DNA of 64,000 nt. Source: an uncultured Nitrosomonas sp. (GTDB lineage: Bacteria; Pseudomonadota; Gammaproteobacteria; Burkholderiales; Nitrosomonadaceae). Position numbers and translations under genes: made by a program. The DNA lies in assembly GCA_949281375.1 (NCBI GenBank), contig CASDLT010000040.1, forward strand, positions 186,001 through 250,000, in the 5' to 3' direction. Numbering within the stretch: position 1 is the first letter of the stretch; each line of letters begins with the position of its first letter. This document shows, one piece after another, positions 8,993 through 18,944 of the stretch. The notes beneath the pieces were generated by a model. That model had not been told where the DNA came from. It made no database searches and saw only the letters and a list, made by a program, of their open reading frames with translations.

Positions 8993-9801
8993 GATCTTCC
9001 TCCGAAAAGCCTCTTGAGAAAACTTTGTTTGCCATCGATGAACCGATGAGGCCGTTTTTCTCCTAAATACCGCGCCACCACATCGCTATAGGCTTGACCG
9101 GCCTCGCTTTTCTCGTCCAGAATGACCGGCACGCCTGCATTCGATGCTGACAATACCGATCTTGATTCGGGAATGATCCCTAATAATTCAAGCGACAGAA
9201 TTTCCTGCACATCATCGAGGCCAAGCATTTCTCCGGATTTGACCCGCTGGGCGTCATATCGTGTGAGCAGTAAATATTCCTTGATCGGTTCTTCATTGCG
9301 CTCGGCGCGCCGGGATTTACTGGATAGAATGCCGAGCATGCGATCGGAATCACGTACCGATGAAATTTCTGGATTGGTTACTACGAATGCATCATCGGCA
9401 AAGTAGAGCGCCAGATTTGCACCTTTCTCGATGCCGGCAGGTGAATCACACACGATATACTGAAATTCTTTAGATAATTCATCGAGAACTTTACCCACTC
9501 CTTCGAAGGTAAGCGCGTCTTTGTCGCGAGTTTGAGACGCGGGCAGAATATAAAGCAGATTGCAATTCTTGTCCCGGATCAGCGCTTGACTGAGGCTGGC
9601 TTCGCCATTGATGACATTGATGAAATCATAAACAACCCGTCGTTCGCAGCCGAGAATCAGATCCAGATTGCGCAGGCCGACGTCGAAATCGATCACTGCC
9701 GTTTTATAGCCTGCTTTGGCTAATCCCATCGCAATTGCCGCGCTTGTTGTGGTTTTACCCACTCCTCCCTTGCCTGATGTTACGACGATAATTCTTGCCA
9801 A
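8989..9801 (-). CDS. minD: Septum-site determining ATPase MinD
   Basis: MinD is the membrane-cycling ParA/MinD-type ATPase that recruits MinC and MinE. The deviant Walker A motif SGKGGVGKTTTSAA is at residues 9-22, with VIDFDVGLRNLDLILG, a switch II region CDSPAGIEKGA, and the C-terminal amphipathic helix SFLKRLFGG that binds membrane. Length is 270 residues, as expected. A GAGG element precedes ATG 9801. minE overlaps its 3' end; minC lies 174 bases upstream, a wider gap than usual. Confidence 0.98.
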   Translation of the reverse strand: MARIIVVTSGKGGVGKTTTSAAIAMGLAKAGYKTAVIDFDVGLRNLDLILGCERRVVYDFINVINGEASLSQALIRDKNCNLLYILPASQTRDKDALTFEGVGKVLDELSKEFQYIVCDSPAGIEKGANLALYFADDAFVVTNPEISSVRDSDRMLGILSSKSRRAERNEEPIKEYLLLTRYDAQRVKSGEMLGLDDVQEILSLELLGIIPESRSVLSASNAGVPVILDEKSEAGQAYSDVVARYLGEKRPHRFIDGKQSFLKRLFGGRS

Positions 9802-9975
9802 TTGAACCTCCTTAGCTATGTATATTCTTTAAAAGACTTTGAAAACTTAGTGCACGACCTGATTGACTATGACTGCATGAGACTGCGCTCTATACGCTGA
9901 TCGATCCTGCATACATTGCGATTCCTTCACTCATCAGGCCAGGCTCACCATGGCTTCTTCCCTTTCAGAGCTTCT

Positions 9976-10743
9976 TCAAGCAATTTTTTTGATGATCAAT
10001 GCGTGATCTTGCAGATAAATTTGTACGGGGCCGTCGTAGGTTTGCTTATTCAGATCTTCGCTGGTTTTGTAATCACCCGCAATTGAAATAAGCTCAGCCT
10101 GCAAATCGAAGCAGAATATCCTTGCAGCAGTATTTCCATGCACTCCAGCCAGCGCTCGTCCCCGCAGGGTATTATAGACGTGTATGTTGCCTTCAGCCAT
10201 TATTTCAGCCCCGGCGCTGACTTGCGACAGAATGATTAAGTCACCGGTCGCGTAGATGCGCTGGCCGGAACGAATGGGCTGATTAATCAATGTCGTGGCG
10301 GCTGCAGGCGGAGAGGCTGCCACCGCTTGGGCTGCTTCATTGGCTACGGTCGGCTCGGGTTGTGCGGTCGGCTGTTGAGCGATGTCCTGCTTTTGCGGTT
10401 CGCCCTGCGTGGCTGAGTTAGCTTGATCTCGACCTGGATCCACTGGAATCGACAGCGCGCGTGCCTGCATATTTTGCTGCTCATTGCCGCCACGAATGCC
10501 CACCGGAAAAAAACCCACTTTACGAACTATTTGCGCGATCTGTGCAAAATCGAAGTCCTGTTGATGCTTGTTGAGTTCGCGTAAATCGATGATGAGTGGA
10601 GAATCCTTAAAAAACTCTGGCGCCAGATTGATTTTTTCCTGTAATGATTCCTCGATTGCGATCATGTCATTGTTGAACAAAATCAGTATGGGCGCAAAAA
10701 AGGTGCTGCTCTTGAATTCGAGTACAGGCGTATTATTTGACAT
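9976..10743 (-). CDS. minC: Septum-site determining inhibitor MinC
   Basis: MinC blocks FtsZ assembly away from midcell. The 255-residue protein has an N-terminal MinC domain (residues 1-100, including DSPLIIDLRELN), a low-complexity linker rich in Ala, Gln and Pro (about 105-150), and a C-terminal beta-helix domain with PIRSGQRIYA, GDLIILSQVSAGAEIMAEGN and the conserved YNTLRGRALAGVHGN. The last region contains the MinD-binding RGRALAG motif. It is transcribed with minD and minE. Confidence 0.96.
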   Translation of the reverse strand: MSNNTPVLEFKSSTFFAPILILFNNDMIAIEESLQEKINLAPEFFKDSPLIIDLRELNKHQQDFDFAQIAQIVRKVGFFPVGIRGGNEQQNMQARALSIPVDPGRDQANSATQGEPQKQDIAQQPTAQPEPTVANEAAQAVAASPPAAATTLINQPIRSGQRIYATGDLIILSQVSAGAEIMAEGNIHVYNTLRGRALAGVHGNTAARIFCFDLQAELISIAGDYKTSEDLNKQTYDGPVQIYLQDHALIIKKIA

Positions 10744-10870
10744 TTTTGGAGATTTTTTCGCGGCTCATAGAAGTTGGATGAGTTTGACGGCCGTGACCGA
10801 GCCGGGTAATTGTACTGCCAAGTGATGTTTTTTTGCATCAAATATGTGCCCGCTCAGCGGGCAAGAACCG

Positions 10871-12613
10871 CTAATCAATGGCTTTCTTTTTGATGAGGCG
10901 CTGTAAGGTCTCCAGCAATACTTCATTGTCAGGATCTTTTTCCAAGGCAAACCGCCAGATGTTTTGGGCATCTTCCTTGGCACCTTTCATCCACAACACT
11001 TCTCCTAAATGCGCAGCAATTTCGGCATCGGGGCGTGCAGCAAACGCAAGATTTAAATAATTCAAGCCTTCGACGAGATTGCCCATGCGGTAGTGAACCC
11101 ACCCCAAACTATCCATGATATAGGGATCTTCCGGAGAAAGCTCGACGGCTCTCTTGATTAATTTGAGTGCTTCGGGTAACTGGGATCCGCGTTCAGCGAG
11201 GCTGTACCCCAGCGCATTGTATGCGTGGGCGCTGTCCGGTTTCATTTTGATCAGCTTGCGTAAATCCTGCTCCAGAATCTTGAACTTGCCTAATTTGTCC
11301 GCTGCCAGCGCCCGATCATAAAGCAGTTCGGGATAGTCGGGCAGTTTCTTCAGTCCATCGCTCAATATATCGAATACTTCCTGATGTGCTTTAACTCTGC
11401 GCAGTATCTGCGCTTCCGCCAGGATCAAATGAGCGGTTTGCTGGTCATTCGACGCCGGTAGTTTGTGCAAATTTTCGCGGGCTTGTTGCAGATTGCCTTT
11501 CAGCGCCAGTAGATCGGCATAGCGAATCTGAGCCGGCAGATAGCGCGCTCCACTTTTGACCAATTGGTAAGACTCCATGGCCTGATCGAACCGTTTGGTT
11601 TCTTCATAGATCTGTCCCAGATGGAAGTGGATGGCGCTGGGGTCTTTGTAATCCAGTTGCAGCGCTTTTTTAAAGCTTGATTCAGTGATATCCAGCTTGT
11701 CCATTTCTGCTGCCAGGAGACCAATGGCCAATACGATTTCAGGATCCTGAGAATCCTTGTCGATTAGGAACTGTAACTGTTCCTGCGCCGAATCCAGCGC
11801 GCCGTCAGTGATCAAGAGCCGGATATAGGCGATTCTAGCTTCATACGCCGTCGGATATCGGGTCAGATAATCCCGATAGAATTCGCCCGCATCTGACGGG
11901 GAGACGCGTTGCAGAATTCGGCCATTGTGGATCGCGGCGATTTCCCAATCGGGTCGCAGCGCCAGGGCGCGTTGCATTTCTTCTGCGGCAAGCTGATGCT
12001 GATTGGCAAACCATGCCGCCTGAGAAATGGCAAAGTGGATTTCCGGCAAATCCTTATAAGGTTGGGAAAGCTGCTGGACTAATTTTAATGTAGCGGCTTT
12101 GTTGGGATTGCGTGAGAGCAGTTGATTGAGCTGCATGAAGGCGGTGCCGACACCGTCTTTCTCAGACGCCAGTAATTTTTCCAGATGCGGCCGGGCGGCA
12201 TCCAATTTGCCGAGATTGACCAGTAATGCTGCAATGGTCTGACGGGCTTCTGCGGATTCCGGATCCAGTTCAAGCCATAGGGTCGTGGCCTGTTCTGCTG
12301 CCTGAGCATTGCCGGCATGCAGCGCAATTTCACTGGCGCGCTTGGCAATTCGCGGGTCGCGCGTGCTTTTGGCGAGCTTGACGTAGCGATTCATCGCAAT
12401 GTCCAGATTGCCTCGCTGCAGTGCCGTCTCACCTACCAAGAAATCAAACAAGATAGGCGCAGTGAGTTCTTGCCGGGGTAAGTTGAGTTGACTGTCGTCG
12501 TCCTGCTCTGCTGACTCTTTTGTTTCTTCAGGATTGAGGTTTTCTTTGATGGGAGTCTGTGCGCAGGCGGTTAATCCAAGCACGAGCGCCATGCATAGCA
12601 TTTTAAATGTCAT
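10871..12613 (-). CDS. TPR-repeat outer-membrane lipoprotein
   Basis: The 580-residue product begins with a lipoprotein signal peptide (MTFKMLCMALVLGLTAC, lipobox LTAC at about residues 14-17). A Glu/Asp-rich linker follows, then tandem tetratricopeptide repeats across nearly the whole length. Examples are DIAMNRYVKLAK, AEQATTLWLELDPES, AHAYNALGYSLAERG and YIMDSLGWVHYRMGN. TPR lipoproteins of this kind usually sit just upstream of lolB in betaproteobacteria and are presumed to scaffold envelope complexes. Here minCDE intervenes. The specific partner is unknown. Confidence 0.85.
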   Translation of the reverse strand: MTFKMLCMALVLGLTACAQTPIKENLNPEETKESAEQDDDSQLNLPRQELTAPILFDFLVGETALQRGNLDIAMNRYVKLAKSTRDPRIAKRASEIALHAGNAQAAEQATTLWLELDPESAEARQTIAALLVNLGKLDAARPHLEKLLASEKDGVGTAFMQLNQLLSRNPNKAATLKLVQQLSQPYKDLPEIHFAISQAAWFANQHQLAAEEMQRALALRPDWEIAAIHNGRILQRVSPSDAGEFYRDYLTRYPTAYEARIAYIRLLITDGALDSAQEQLQFLIDKDSQDPEIVLAIGLLAAEMDKLDITESSFKKALQLDYKDPSAIHFHLGQIYEETKRFDQAMESYQLVKSGARYLPAQIRYADLLALKGNLQQARENLHKLPASNDQQTAHLILAEAQILRRVKAHQEVFDILSDGLKKLPDYPELLYDRALAADKLGKFKILEQDLRKLIKMKPDSAHAYNALGYSLAERGSQLPEALKLIKRAVELSPEDPYIMDSLGWVHYRMGNLVEGLNYLNLAFAARPDAEIAAHLGEVLWMKGAKEDAQNIWRFALEKDPDNEVLLETLQRLIKKKAID

Positions 12614-13006
12614 GAAAAATCCAATTGTTTTTCAATTATAAGAAAAAATACAACGATTTCAGAGTCTTTCTGTAAATGTGATTGACCAACGGATGGCCAT
12701 TCTTTGATCAGTTCTTGCTCCCAGTCGTGAGCATATTCTACTTTTATACCAGCAATAAAGTGAATAAATAATTATTTAGCCCTCAGTTTCTTGCATGATC
12801 CTGAAAAAATAACCGCAAATGAGCGCCCGTGAGAGGCCGATTAATTTATGATATCAAGCCAGCGATCTACCTAGCAGGTCAGAATAGTATTACCTTGCGA
12901 AAGTTCATAGTGATCCATTGCATTCTGCAAATGGCGGTACTCTCAACTTTGGTAATACTAAAAAATATCGCTGATTTTATTCCATTGATTATTTTAGCGG
13001 TGATCC
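12614..13006. other. Intergenic region between divergent TPR and lnt genes
   Basis: This 393-base gap separates two divergently transcribed genes and must hold promoters for both, although none could be assigned with confidence. A plus-strand frame from 12829 runs through it into lnt, but it has no family signature and overlaps lnt in another frame, so I do not call it a gene. The only clear structure is the nested inverted repeat at 12885-12960, listed separately. Confidence 0.6.
12885..12960. repeat. Nested inverted repeat ahead of lnt
   Basis: A perfect ten-base outer stem, TAGTATTACC (12885-12894) with GGTAATACTA (12951-12960), encloses AAAGTT (12900-12905) with AACTTT (12945-12950). Inside these lies a small hairpin, CCATTGCA (12915-12922) with TGCAAATGG (12926-12934). 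Together they would fold as one 76-base bulged hairpin ending 46 bases before the lnt start. It could be a 5' leader structure, a small RNA, or a miniature inverted-repeat element. No target-site duplication was evident. Confidence 0.6.
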
Positions 13007-14509
13007 GTGAATCTGAATCATATCAAACCGATCGTTATTTTTTTATTGGGGATGCTGACCGTACTCGGATTTGCTCCATTTTATCTTTTTCCGGTTCCGG
13101 TCTTTACGCTCGCTGTTTTGCTGGGTTTTTGCTATCGCAGCGAAACGTCGCGGCACGCAGCAGGCTGGGGGTTTTGTTTTGGCATGGGATTGTTTTCTGC
13201 CGGTGTGACGTGGATTTACGTGAGCCTGCATGATTTCGGCGCCATGCCGGTGCATACAGCCGTTCTGGCATTGATTGTTCTGTGCGCTTATCTGTCATTA
13301 TTTCCGGCCATGAGCATGTGGTTCTTGACCAGATTGCGGCTGCGTTCACCGTTGCTCTGGGCGCTCGTGGCTGCCGCGGCATGGATGTTGTGCGAGTGGC
13401 TGCGTGGCACGTTGTTTACCGGTTTTCCGTGGTTGACCATGGGTTATTCCCAGGCGCCCTATAGTCCTTTGATAGGCTTTGCGCCGCTGATCGGCGCTTA
13501 TGGATTGTCGCTGTTGCTGTTGTTGAGCGCCGCTTCGCTGTTTTTTTGGTATGAAAAAGGACTCAGGAATTGGCGCTACGGCTTGCCCCTAATGCTGATC
13601 TGGCTCGGCGGCTTTGGTCTGCAAATGATTGAATGGGTCAAGCCGGACGGCGAGCCAGTCAGCGTCAGCCTGCTGCAGGGCAATATTGCCCAGGATTTGA
13701 AATGGCGCGACGACCATCTCGAGAACACCATGCAGACCTATGCTCAACTCATACTGTCAAGCGATAGCCGATTGATCGTCACGCCGGAAATTTCAATTCC
13801 ATTGTTCAGCGATGTCATGCCGAAAAATTATGTGTCCTATCTGGCTGACCATGCCAGAAAAAATAATGGCGATGTGCTGATCGGACTGGCCGAACGCACG
13901 ACCGATGATGGGGATGATTACTACAACACGATGTTCAGCTTCGGTTCCGCGCCCGAGCAGCGTTACCGCAAGCACCACCTGGTTCCTTTCGGTGAATTCA
14001 TTCCATTGAAGCCCATTTTCGGCTGGGTCATCGACGTGCTGAAAATTCCGCTGTCGGATTTCTCGCGCGGCGGTCTGGATCAGCAGCCCATGAATATCGC
14101 CGGACAGCGCGTAGCGATCAATATCTGTTACGAAGATGTGTTTGGTGAAGAAATCATTTTGCAATTGCCGCAGGCGACCTTACTGGTCAACGTCAGCAAT
14201 GACGCCTGGTTCGGCCGCTCGATCGGGCCGCAGCAACATTTGCAGATTTCGCAGATGCGCGCCATAGAAACTGGCCGCTATATGTTGCGAGCTACCAATA
14301 CCGGCGTGACAGCGATCATCGATGAGCGTGGCAGGGTTCTGCAAACGATAGAAATTTTCACCACTGCCGCTTTGCATGGCTGGGCGCAGGGATTTAGCGG
14401 CGCCACGCCGTATGTGCGCATTGGCAATTCGTTGGTTCTGGCGCTTGCAGGTCTGATCCTGAGTCTGGGATTGATTTCTGCCTTTCGCGACAAGGGTAAA
14501 ACCCGGTAA
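13007..14509 (+). CDS. lnt: Apolipoprotein N-acyltransferase
   Basis: Lnt adds the third acyl chain to lipoproteins in the inner membrane. The 500-residue protein starts at GTG 13007. It has about six N-terminal membrane segments (residues 5-200), a periplasmic nitrilase-like domain (about 215-470), and a final membrane segment. The catalytic triad is visible: Glu in VTPEISIPLF, Lys in YRKHHLVPFGEF and Cys in NICYEDVF. It starts a plus-strand block; glyQ begins about 40 bases after its stop. Confidence 0.96.
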   Translation: MNLNHIKPIVIFLLGMLTVLGFAPFYLFPVPVFTLAVLLGFCYRSETSRHAAGWGFCFGMGLFSAGVTWIYVSLHDFGAMPVHTAVLALIVLCAYLSLFPAMSMWFLTRLRLRSPLLWALVAAAAWMLCEWLRGTLFTGFPWLTMGYSQAPYSPLIGFAPLIGAYGLSLLLLLSAASLFFWYEKGLRNWRYGLPLMLIWLGGFGLQMIEWVKPDGEPVSVSLLQGNIAQDLKWRDDHLENTMQTYAQLILSSDSRLIVTPEISIPLFSDVMPKNYVSYLADHARKNNGDVLIGLAERTTDDGDDYYNTMFSFGSAPEQRYRKHHLVPFGEFIPLKPIFGWVIDVLKIPLSDFSRGGLDQQPMNIAGQRVAINICYEDVFGEEIILQLPQATLLVNVSNDAWFGRSIGPQQHLQISQMRAIETGRYMLRATNTGVTAIIDERGRVLQTIEIFTTAALHGWAQGFSGATPYVRIGNSLVLALAGLILSLGLISAFRDKGKTR

Positions 14510-14551
14510 AATCCGACTAAATTTTCTAAAGACGACTTAATTCAATTTTTC

Positions 14552-15478
14552 ATGGCGATACTCACGTTCCAGGAAATCATTCTCACGTTGCAGCAATATT
14601 GGAGCAAGCAGGGTTGCGCCATCTTGCAGCCTTACGATATGGAAGTCGGTGCTGGCACCAGTCATACGGCTACGTTTCTGCGCGCCATCGGCCCGGAACC
14701 CTGGAAGGCTGCCTATGTGCAACCCTCGCGCCGGCCCAAGGATGGCCGTTATGGCGATAATCCCAACCGCCTGCAACATTACTATCAATTCCAGGTCGTG
14801 CTCAAACCGGCGCCCAAGAATATTCTCGCGTTGTATTTCGATTCGCTGCGTGAACTGGGGTTTGATCTGACGCAAAATGATGTGAGGCTGGTCGAGGATG
14901 ATTGGGAAAATCCGACGCTCGGCGCCTGGGGATTGGGGTGGGAAACCTGGCTGAACGGCATGGAAGTGACGCAATTTACCTATTTTCAGCAAGTCGGTGG
15001 CATCAATTGCAAGCCCATCACCGGAGAAATTACCTATGGCCTGGAGCGTCTGGCGATGTATCTGCAAGGCGTTGAAAGCGTTTTCGACCTGACCTGGACT
15101 AAAGGCCTGAGCTATCACGATGTCTATCATCAGAACGAAGTGGAGCAGTCGGCTTACAACTTTGAACACAGCGATAGCGAATTTCTGTTTCTGGCATTCA
15201 GCCGACACGAGGAGCAAGCCGAACACTTGATGACGCAGCGTCTGGCGTTGCCCGCCTACGAGCAAGTGTTGAAAGCAGCGCATACCTTCAATTTGCTGGA
15301 TGCGCGCGGCGCTATTTCCGTTACGGAACGGGCGGCGTATATCGGCCGCATCCGCAATCTGTCGCGGCAAGTGGCCAAGGCCTATTACGACAGCCGTAAA
15401 AACCTCAATCCGCCGTTCCCGCTGGCGCCGCGTGAATGGGTCGCGCAAATGCCTGATATGCAGGAATCCGCATCATGA
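14552..15478 (+). CDS. glyQ: Glycyl-tRNA synthetase alpha subunit
   Basis: This is the catalytic alpha chain of the heterotetrameric bacterial glycyl-tRNA synthetase. The 308-residue product begins with [19 protein letters not shown] and contains [11 protein letters not shown] (residues 29-39), [18 protein letters not shown] and [13 protein letters not shown], all family hallmarks of the class II core. Its stop overlaps the start of glyS by four bases (ATGA), so the two subunits are translationally coupled. Confidence 0.98.
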   Translation: MAILTFQEIILTLQQYWSKQGCAILQPYDMEVGAGTSHTATFLRAIGPEPWKAAYVQPSRRPKDGRYGDNPNRLQHYYQFQVVLKPAPKNILALYFDSLRELGFDLTQNDVRLVEDDWENPTLGAWGLGWETWLNGMEVTQFTYFQQVGGINCKPITGEITYGLERLAMYLQGVESVFDLTWTKGLSYHDVYHQNEVEQSAYNFEHSDSEFLFLAFSRHEEQAEHLMTQRLALPAYEQVLKAAHTFNLLDARGAISVTERAAYIGRIRNLSRQVAKAYYDSRKNLNPPFPLAPREWVAQMPDMQESAS

Positions 15479-17640
15479 CCAAGAACCTGCTCGTCGAACT
15501 ACTGGTGGAAGAACTGCCGCCAAAATCGCTGAAATCATTGGGTATGAGTTTCTCTGAGCTACTCACCGCTGGTCTGAAAGCGCAAGGGTTGATCGCGTCG
15601 GATGCAGTGATTACGCCGTACGCCTCCCCCAGACGGCTGGCGGTGCATATCGGCAATGTCGCGGCTCAGGCGGCGGATAAACCAGTTTTACAGAAATTGA
15701 TGCCGGTAAAAGTCGGATTGGATGCGCACGGTCAAGCCACCCCGCCGCTGCTAAAGAAACTGGCGAGCTTGGGTGCGGATGCATCGGTCGTGTCGCAACT
15801 CAAGCGCATCATGGATGGCAAAACCGAAACGCTGTTCTGGGATAGCACCGTCAAGGGCACTACATTGACCGATGGGCTGCAAAAAGCCTTGCAGGAAACC
15901 ATCGCGAGCTTGCCGATTCCGAAAGTGATGACGTATCAGTTAGCCGATGGCTGGCAAAGCGTCGATTTCGTGCGGCCGGTGCATCAGCTGGTGGCGCTGC
16001 ATGGCGCAGATATCGTGCCTGTCAATGTTCTGGGTCTGCAAGCCGGGCGAGAAACGCAGGGGCATCGTTTCGAAGCGAAAGTGAATCCGATCGTGCTGCA
16101 CAATGCGGATAGCTATGCTCAGCAGCTCGCGACCGAAGGATCGGTGATCGCCAGCTATCACGAGCGCCGCGAGATGATCGCGCGCCAATTGGCCAGCGCT
16201 GCCGCACAGAAAAAACTCACGCTCATCGATGACGATGCCCTGCTTGATGAAGTAACGGCGCTGGTCGAGCATCCCAATGTGCTGGCAGGAACGTTCGACG
16301 CCGAATTTTTGCGGGTACCGCAGGAATGTCTGATCCTGACCATGAAGGCCAATCAGAAATATTTTCCGTTGCTTGATGCGCACGGCAAACTCGCCAATAC
16401 CTTTCTGCTGACAGCCAATATACAGCCAGCCGATCCGGCTCAGATCATTGCCGGCAACGAGCGTGTGATACGCTCGCGCCTGGCGGACGCCAAGTTCTTC
16501 TTTGATCAGGATCGCAAACGGACACTGGCTTCGCGTGTGCCGGAGCTGGACAAGGTTGTGTACCACAACAAGCTGGGTACGCAAGGCCTGCGCATGCAAT
16601 ATGTTCGCGCCATCACAACCATGATAGCCGAACAATTGGGGGGGGAAGCATTGGCTGCTCAAGCGTATGAAGCTGCGACCCTGGCCAAGGCTGACCTGCT
16701 CACCGGCATGGTCGGCGAATTTCCGGAACTGCAAGGCATCATGGGTCGCTTTTACGCTCAGCTTGAAGGTTTGAGCGACGACATCGCATTCGCGATCGAA
16801 GACCATTACAAACCTCGTTTTGCCGGTGATGAATTGCCGCGGAATCGAGTGGGCGTATGCGTTGCGCTGGCGGATAAACTGGAAACGCTGGTCAATCTGT
16901 TTAGCATTGGTGAAATCCCCACTGGCGACAAAGATCCATTTGCATTGCGCCGCCATGCGCTGGGCGTGATTCGGTTATTGGTCGATAATCAATTGCCGTT
17001 CGATCTTGATCAATTGCTTCAGCAGACCATCGGCATCCTTCAAGGTGATGAGCTTTCAAAAGGCTGGGCAAGCGCTCAAAAATCGACAGTAATCACGCAA
17101 CAGCGATTGGTTTCTCCAGAGTCCGGCGATCGGTTGCAAGCATTTTTCTATGAGCGTCTGGCTGGCAATTTGCGCGACCAAGGCTATTCCGCCCAGGAAG
17201 TCGATGCCGTGCTCAGCTTGAATCCGCAACGGCTCAGCGATATTCCTCGCCGTTTGGCTGCGGTGCGTGCTTTTTCGGCCTTGCCCGAAGCTGCCAGCCT
17301 TGCGGCTGCGAATAAACGGGTGGGCAACATTCTGAAAAAAGCGGAGGATGGTGTCAATGTCTTGGTTGACGCCAATTTGCTGAATGAACCCGCGGAACAG
17401 GCATTGCATCAGGTTTTGATGGCTGTGTTGCCGAAAGCCAGTGAGACGTTTGCTGCCGGAGACTACGCCGCGTCACTGCAAATACTGGCGGTATTGAGAT
17501 CTCCGGTGGACGATTTTTTTGACCACGTCATGGTTAATGTCGACGATGCGTCATTACGTAATAATCGCTTGGCGTTATTGGCTCAGCTTCATCAAACGAT
17601 GAATCGCGTGGCGGATATTTCCAGGTTGGCGGTCAATTAA
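15475..17640 (+). CDS. glyS: Glycyl-tRNA synthetase beta subunit
   Basis: The beta chain contributes tRNA recognition. At 721 residues it is slightly longer than the E. coli protein. It begins [15 protein letters not shown] and contains [16 protein letters not shown]-like [11 protein letters not shown], the HD-like region with [18 protein letters not shown], and [17 protein letters not shown]. The C-terminus resembles an anticodon-binding domain ([11 protein letters not shown]). A run of eight G lies at 16638-16645 in frame. It overlaps glyQ by four bases and precedes gmhB by three. Confidence 0.97.
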   Translation: MTKNLLVELLVEELPPKSLKSLGMSFSELLTAGLKAQGLIASDAVITPYASPRRLAVHIGNVAAQAADKPVLQKLMPVKVGLDAHGQATPPLLKKLASLGADASVVSQLKRIMDGKTETLFWDSTVKGTTLTDGLQKALQETIASLPIPKVMTYQLADGWQSVDFVRPVHQLVALHGADIVPVNVLGLQAGRETQGHRFEAKVNPIVLHNADSYAQQLATEGSVIASYHERREMIARQLASAAAQKKLTLIDDDALLDEVTALVEHPNVLAGTFDAEFLRVPQECLILTMKANQKYFPLLDAHGKLANTFLLTANIQPADPAQIIAGNERVIRSRLADAKFFFDQDRKRTLASRVPELDKVVYHNKLGTQGLRMQYVRAITTMIAEQLGGEALAAQAYEAATLAKADLLTGMVGEFPELQGIMGRFYAQLEGLSDDIAFAIEDHYKPRFAGDELPRNRVGVCVALADKLETLVNLFSIGEIPTGDKDPFALRRHALGVIRLLVDNQLPFDLDQLLQQTIGILQGDELSKGWASAQKSTVITQQRLVSPESGDRLQAFFYERLAGNLRDQGYSAQEVDAVLSLNPQRLSDIPRRLAAVRAFSALPEAASLAAANKRVGNILKKAEDGVNVLVDANLLNEPAEQALHQVLMAVLPKASETFAAGDYAASLQILAVLRSPVDDFFDHVMVNVDDASLRNNRLALLAQLHQTMNRVADISRLAVN

Positions 17641-17643
17641 TTC

Positions 17644-18183
17644 ATGAAGCTGATCATTCTTGACCAGGCGGGCGTCATCAATCAATGCAGCGATACTTTC
17701 ATCAAAACGCCGGATGAATGGAAACCGATCCTGGGCAGTGTCGAGGCGATCGGACGACTGACGCACGCCGGATATCGCGTGATCATTGCCACCAATCAAT
17801 CGGGGATTGGGCGAGGGTTGCTTGACATGGCCACATACAACGCAATCAATGACAAGATGTATAAAGCCGTCAATCAGATGGGCGGGCGCATCGATGCGAT
17901 TTTCTTTTGCCCGCATACCAGCGCGGATCAGTGCACCTGCCGCAAGCCGGCCACCGGCATGTTCGATGAGATTGTGCAACGCTATGGCGTTACCTTGAAA
18001 AACGTGCCTATCGTTGGCGACTCATTGAAGGATTTACAAGCTGCTGCCGCGGTCGGTGCGCTACCTGTCCTGGTGTTGACCGGCAATGGCCAGAACACCC
18101 ACACTCATCCGGATGTTCCCGCTGATACCCAGGTGTTTGAGAATCTGGCGGCGGCGGTCGATTCGCTGGTAGGAGAGGAATGA
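17644..18183 (+). CDS. gmhB: GmhB-type HAD phosphatase with altered motif I
   Basis: GmhB removes the 7-phosphate of D-glycero-beta-D-manno-heptose 1,7-bisphosphate in LPS heptose synthesis. The 179-residue protein is clearly of this family: motif II ATNQSGIGRG, the zinc site CPH with CTCRKPATGMF, the motif III Lys and motif IV GDSLKDL are intact. Motif I normally reads LDRDGVIN, where the second Asp is the general acid/base. Here it reads LDQAGVIN (codons GAC CAG GCG at 17662-17670), so that Asp is Ala. The enzyme should be weak or inactive, or do something else. It lies between glyS and plsC in a tightly packed operon. Confidence 0.88.
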   Translation: MKLIILDQAGVINQCSDTFIKTPDEWKPILGSVEAIGRLTHAGYRVIIATNQSGIGRGLLDMATYNAINDKMYKAVNQMGGRIDAIFFCPHTSADQCTCRKPATGMFDEIVQRYGVTLKNVPIVGDSLKDLQAAAAVGALPVLVLTGNGQNTHTHPDVPADTQVFENLAAAVDSLVGEE

Positions 18184-18944
18184 TCGTGGCATTAGTTCGT
18201 TCGACGCTGTATATGCTGCTGCAAATTCTGATTACGCCGCCGTTTGCGTTGGTGACTTTGGCCTGCTTTCCGCTATCTCCGCAGCATCGTTATCGCGTGA
18301 CCTCCAGCTGGACCTTCGTCATGCTGTTTTTGTTGCGGCATGTGTGCGGTATTCGTTATCGCATCATCGGCGCAGAAAACATTCCTAACAATCCGAGCAT
18401 TGTCCTCTCCAAGCATCAATCGGCATGGGAGACACTGGCGTTTCAGAAAATTTTTCCACCGCAGGTCTGGGTGCTGAAAAAGGAATTGTTGCGCATCCCA
18501 TTTTTCGGTTGGGGTCTGGCGATGACCAGTCCGATTGCGATCGATCGCAGCGCCCGCAAAAAAGCGCTGGAACAGATCGTCGAACAAGGCAAGGATCGGT
18601 TGCAACAAGGATTCTGGATCGTCATTTTTCCTGAAGGTACGCGCATTCCGCCGGGGCAGCGCGGTAAATACCGCATCGGTGGCGCTTGGCTGGCGACGCA
18701 TACCAATACGCTGGTCGTGCCAGTGGCCCATAATGCCGGCGAGTTGTGGGGCAGAAATTCATTCGTCAAATGGCCGGGCACTGTGACCGTCAGCATCGGT
18801 AATCCGATCGATCCGACCGGGATGGAAGCCGGGGAATTGAACGCGCAGGTGGAAACCTGGATTGAAAACGAAATGCTGCGGATCAGTCATGAATATACGC
18901 CGCAATCTGACCATGCAGATTCAAACCATCATCCGCGGCCGTGA
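18180..18944 (+). CDS. plsC: 1-acyl-sn-glycerol-3-phosphate acyltransferase
   Basis: PlsC converts lysophosphatidic acid to phosphatidic acid at the inner membrane. The 254-residue protein has an N-terminal membrane anchor (about residues 8-50), the acyltransferase motif SKHQSAWET around residue 80, and the FPEGTR motif near 156. Motif I here is HX4E rather than HX4D, a variant I believe is common in this proteobacterial branch. Its start overlaps gmhB by four bases, and its 3' end overlaps the next gene by about 32 bases. Confidence 0.93.
   Translation: MIVALVRSTLYMLLQILITPPFALVTLACFPLSPQHRYRVTSSWTFVMLFLLRHVCGIRYRIIGAENIPNNPSIVLSKHQSAWETLAFQKIFPPQVWVLKKELLRIPFFGWGLAMTSPIAIDRSARKKALEQIVEQGKDRLQQGFWIVIFPEGTRIPPGQRGKYRIGGAWLATHTNTLVVPVAHNAGELWGRNSFVKWPGTVTVSIGNPIDPTGMEAGELNAQVETWIENEMLRISHEYTPQSDHADSNHHPRP

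Noticed and set aside
12829-13233. Plus-strand frame of 134 codons overlapping the start of lnt
   Set aside because: Its second half lies over the well-supported lnt coding region in another frame, it has no recognisable domain, and it covers the inverted repeat.
18180-18944. PlsC motif I reads HX4E and not HX4D, as if catalytically broken
   Set aside because: The wording HQSxWET is, to my knowledge, normal in this branch of proteobacterial acyltransferases, so I do not treat it as loss.
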